Below, one piece after another: positions 5,506 through 5,990 of a stretch of DNA of 5,990 bases. The translations under genes were made by a program, and so were the position numbers. The notes under the pieces were generated by a model. It did no database searches and was not told the origin of the DNA. It worked only from the letters and a program-made list of their open reading frames with translations. Position 1 is the stretch's first letter, and each line of letters starts with the position of its first letter. The DNA is from an uncultured Pseudomonas sp. (GTDB taxonomy: Bacteria > Pseudomonadota > Gammaproteobacteria > Pseudomonadales > Pseudomonadaceae): assembly GCF_946885885.1 (NCBI RefSeq), contig NZ_CAMPHN010000237.1:1-5990 (forward strand), read 5' to 3'.

Positions 5506-5990
5506 ATGCCCCGTCGACTACCGCCCCTTAACGCCCTGAAAGCCTTCGAAGCCGCCGCCCGGCATTTGAGCTTCACCCAGGCTGCGCAAGAACTGCACGT
5601 GACCCAGGCGGCGATCAGCCATCAGGTCAAGCATTTGGAGCAATGGTTGGCGTTGAAGTTGTTCGAGCGCAAAGGCCGCACGCTGACGCTGAGCGTTCAC
5701 GGCAAAGCCTATCTGCGCGAGCTGTCGGAGATGTTCGACGCGCTGGCCGCCGCCACCGCGCGGCTCGGCGACAACGCGGCGGCCGGCCCGTTGCGCATCA
5801 CCGTGTTGCCGTCGTTCGCCAGCAAATGGCTGTTGCCGCGCCTGGGTCGCTTTCAGGCGGCGCACCCGGAAATCGAGGTGCAGATGTCCACCAGCGTGGA
5901 TCTCTGCGACCTGCCGCGTAGCGATTACGACCTCGGCATCCGCTCCGGCCTGGGCCGCTGGCCCGGCTTGCAGGCGGAGCTGATCGCCCA
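5506..5990 (+). CDS. LysR-type transcriptional regulator, GcvA-like (C-terminus off window)
   Basis: DNA-binding regulator of the LysR family. I translated 161 codons with no stop up to the window edge, about half of a typical 300-residue member. The opening MPRRLPPLNALKAFEAAARH and the winged helix-turn-helix (about 8-66), with FTQAAQELHVTQAAISHQVKHLE at 23-45, closely resemble the GcvA-like subgroup. A linker helix (about 67-90) leads to the ligand-binding domain, which begins with GPLRITVLPSFASKWLLPRL (94-113). The ATG at 5506 has AAGG (5495-5498) at 7-nt spacing. It faces away from the LysE-type exporter gene across 155 nt, so that exporter is its most likely target, in the manner of LysG-LysE or ArgP-ArgO; the effector is unknown. 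GcvA-like describes sequence resemblance, not a role in glycine cleavage. Confidence 0.93.
   Translation, partial: MPRRLPPLNALKAFEAAARHLSFTQAAQELHVTQAAISHQVKHLEQWLALKLFERKGRTLTLSVHGKAYLRELSEMFDALAAATARLGDNAAAGPLRITVLPSFASKWLLPRLGRFQAAHPEIEVQMSTSVDLCDLPRSDYDLGIRSGLGRWPGLQAELIA

Overview
The window reads as a high-GC gammaproteobacterial chromosome, most probably a Pseudomonas. The strongest reason is the order aminotransferase - dksA - gluQ, which matches the PA4722-PA4723-PA4724 neighbourhood of P. aeruginosa. Codon use is uniformly GC-rich across all genes. I see no insertion sequence, integrase, CRISPR array, tRNA or rRNA. Seven protein-coding genes fill almost the whole window: five complete, and one cut off by each window edge.

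Left part (1-2670), conserved housekeeping block. A class I PLP-dependent aminotransferase runs leftward off the window. Across a 194-nt divergent gap lies dksA, the RNA polymerase-binding partner of ppGpp. It ends in a compact intrinsic terminator with a 9-bp stem and a C(UACG)G loop. Next is gluQ, encoding the truncated glutamyl-tRNA synthetase-like enzyme that glutamylates queuosine in tRNA-Asp. gluQ has no visible Shine-Dalgarno sequence, and a -10-like box sits so close to its ATG that its transcript could be leaderless.

Right part (2671-5990), lineage-variable block. In well-studied pseudomonads the histidine kinase gene cbrA follows gluQ. Here that place is taken by a membrane-bound GGDEF diguanylate cyclase gene with an intact active site and I-site, and then an MgtC/SapB-family membrane protein gene in the same direction. 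After these come a convergent LysE/RhtB-type amino-acid exporter gene and a divergent GcvA-like LysR regulator gene cut by the window end. The exporter and regulator genes look like a classical LysR divergon with overlapping promoters.

The most notable non-coding structure is a 10-bp hairpin immediately before the diguanylate cyclase ATG. It would bury that gene's ribosome binding site, suggesting translational control. I did not find a clearly new multi-gene system; the genes belong to recognisable families, and the interest lies in regulation and gene order.
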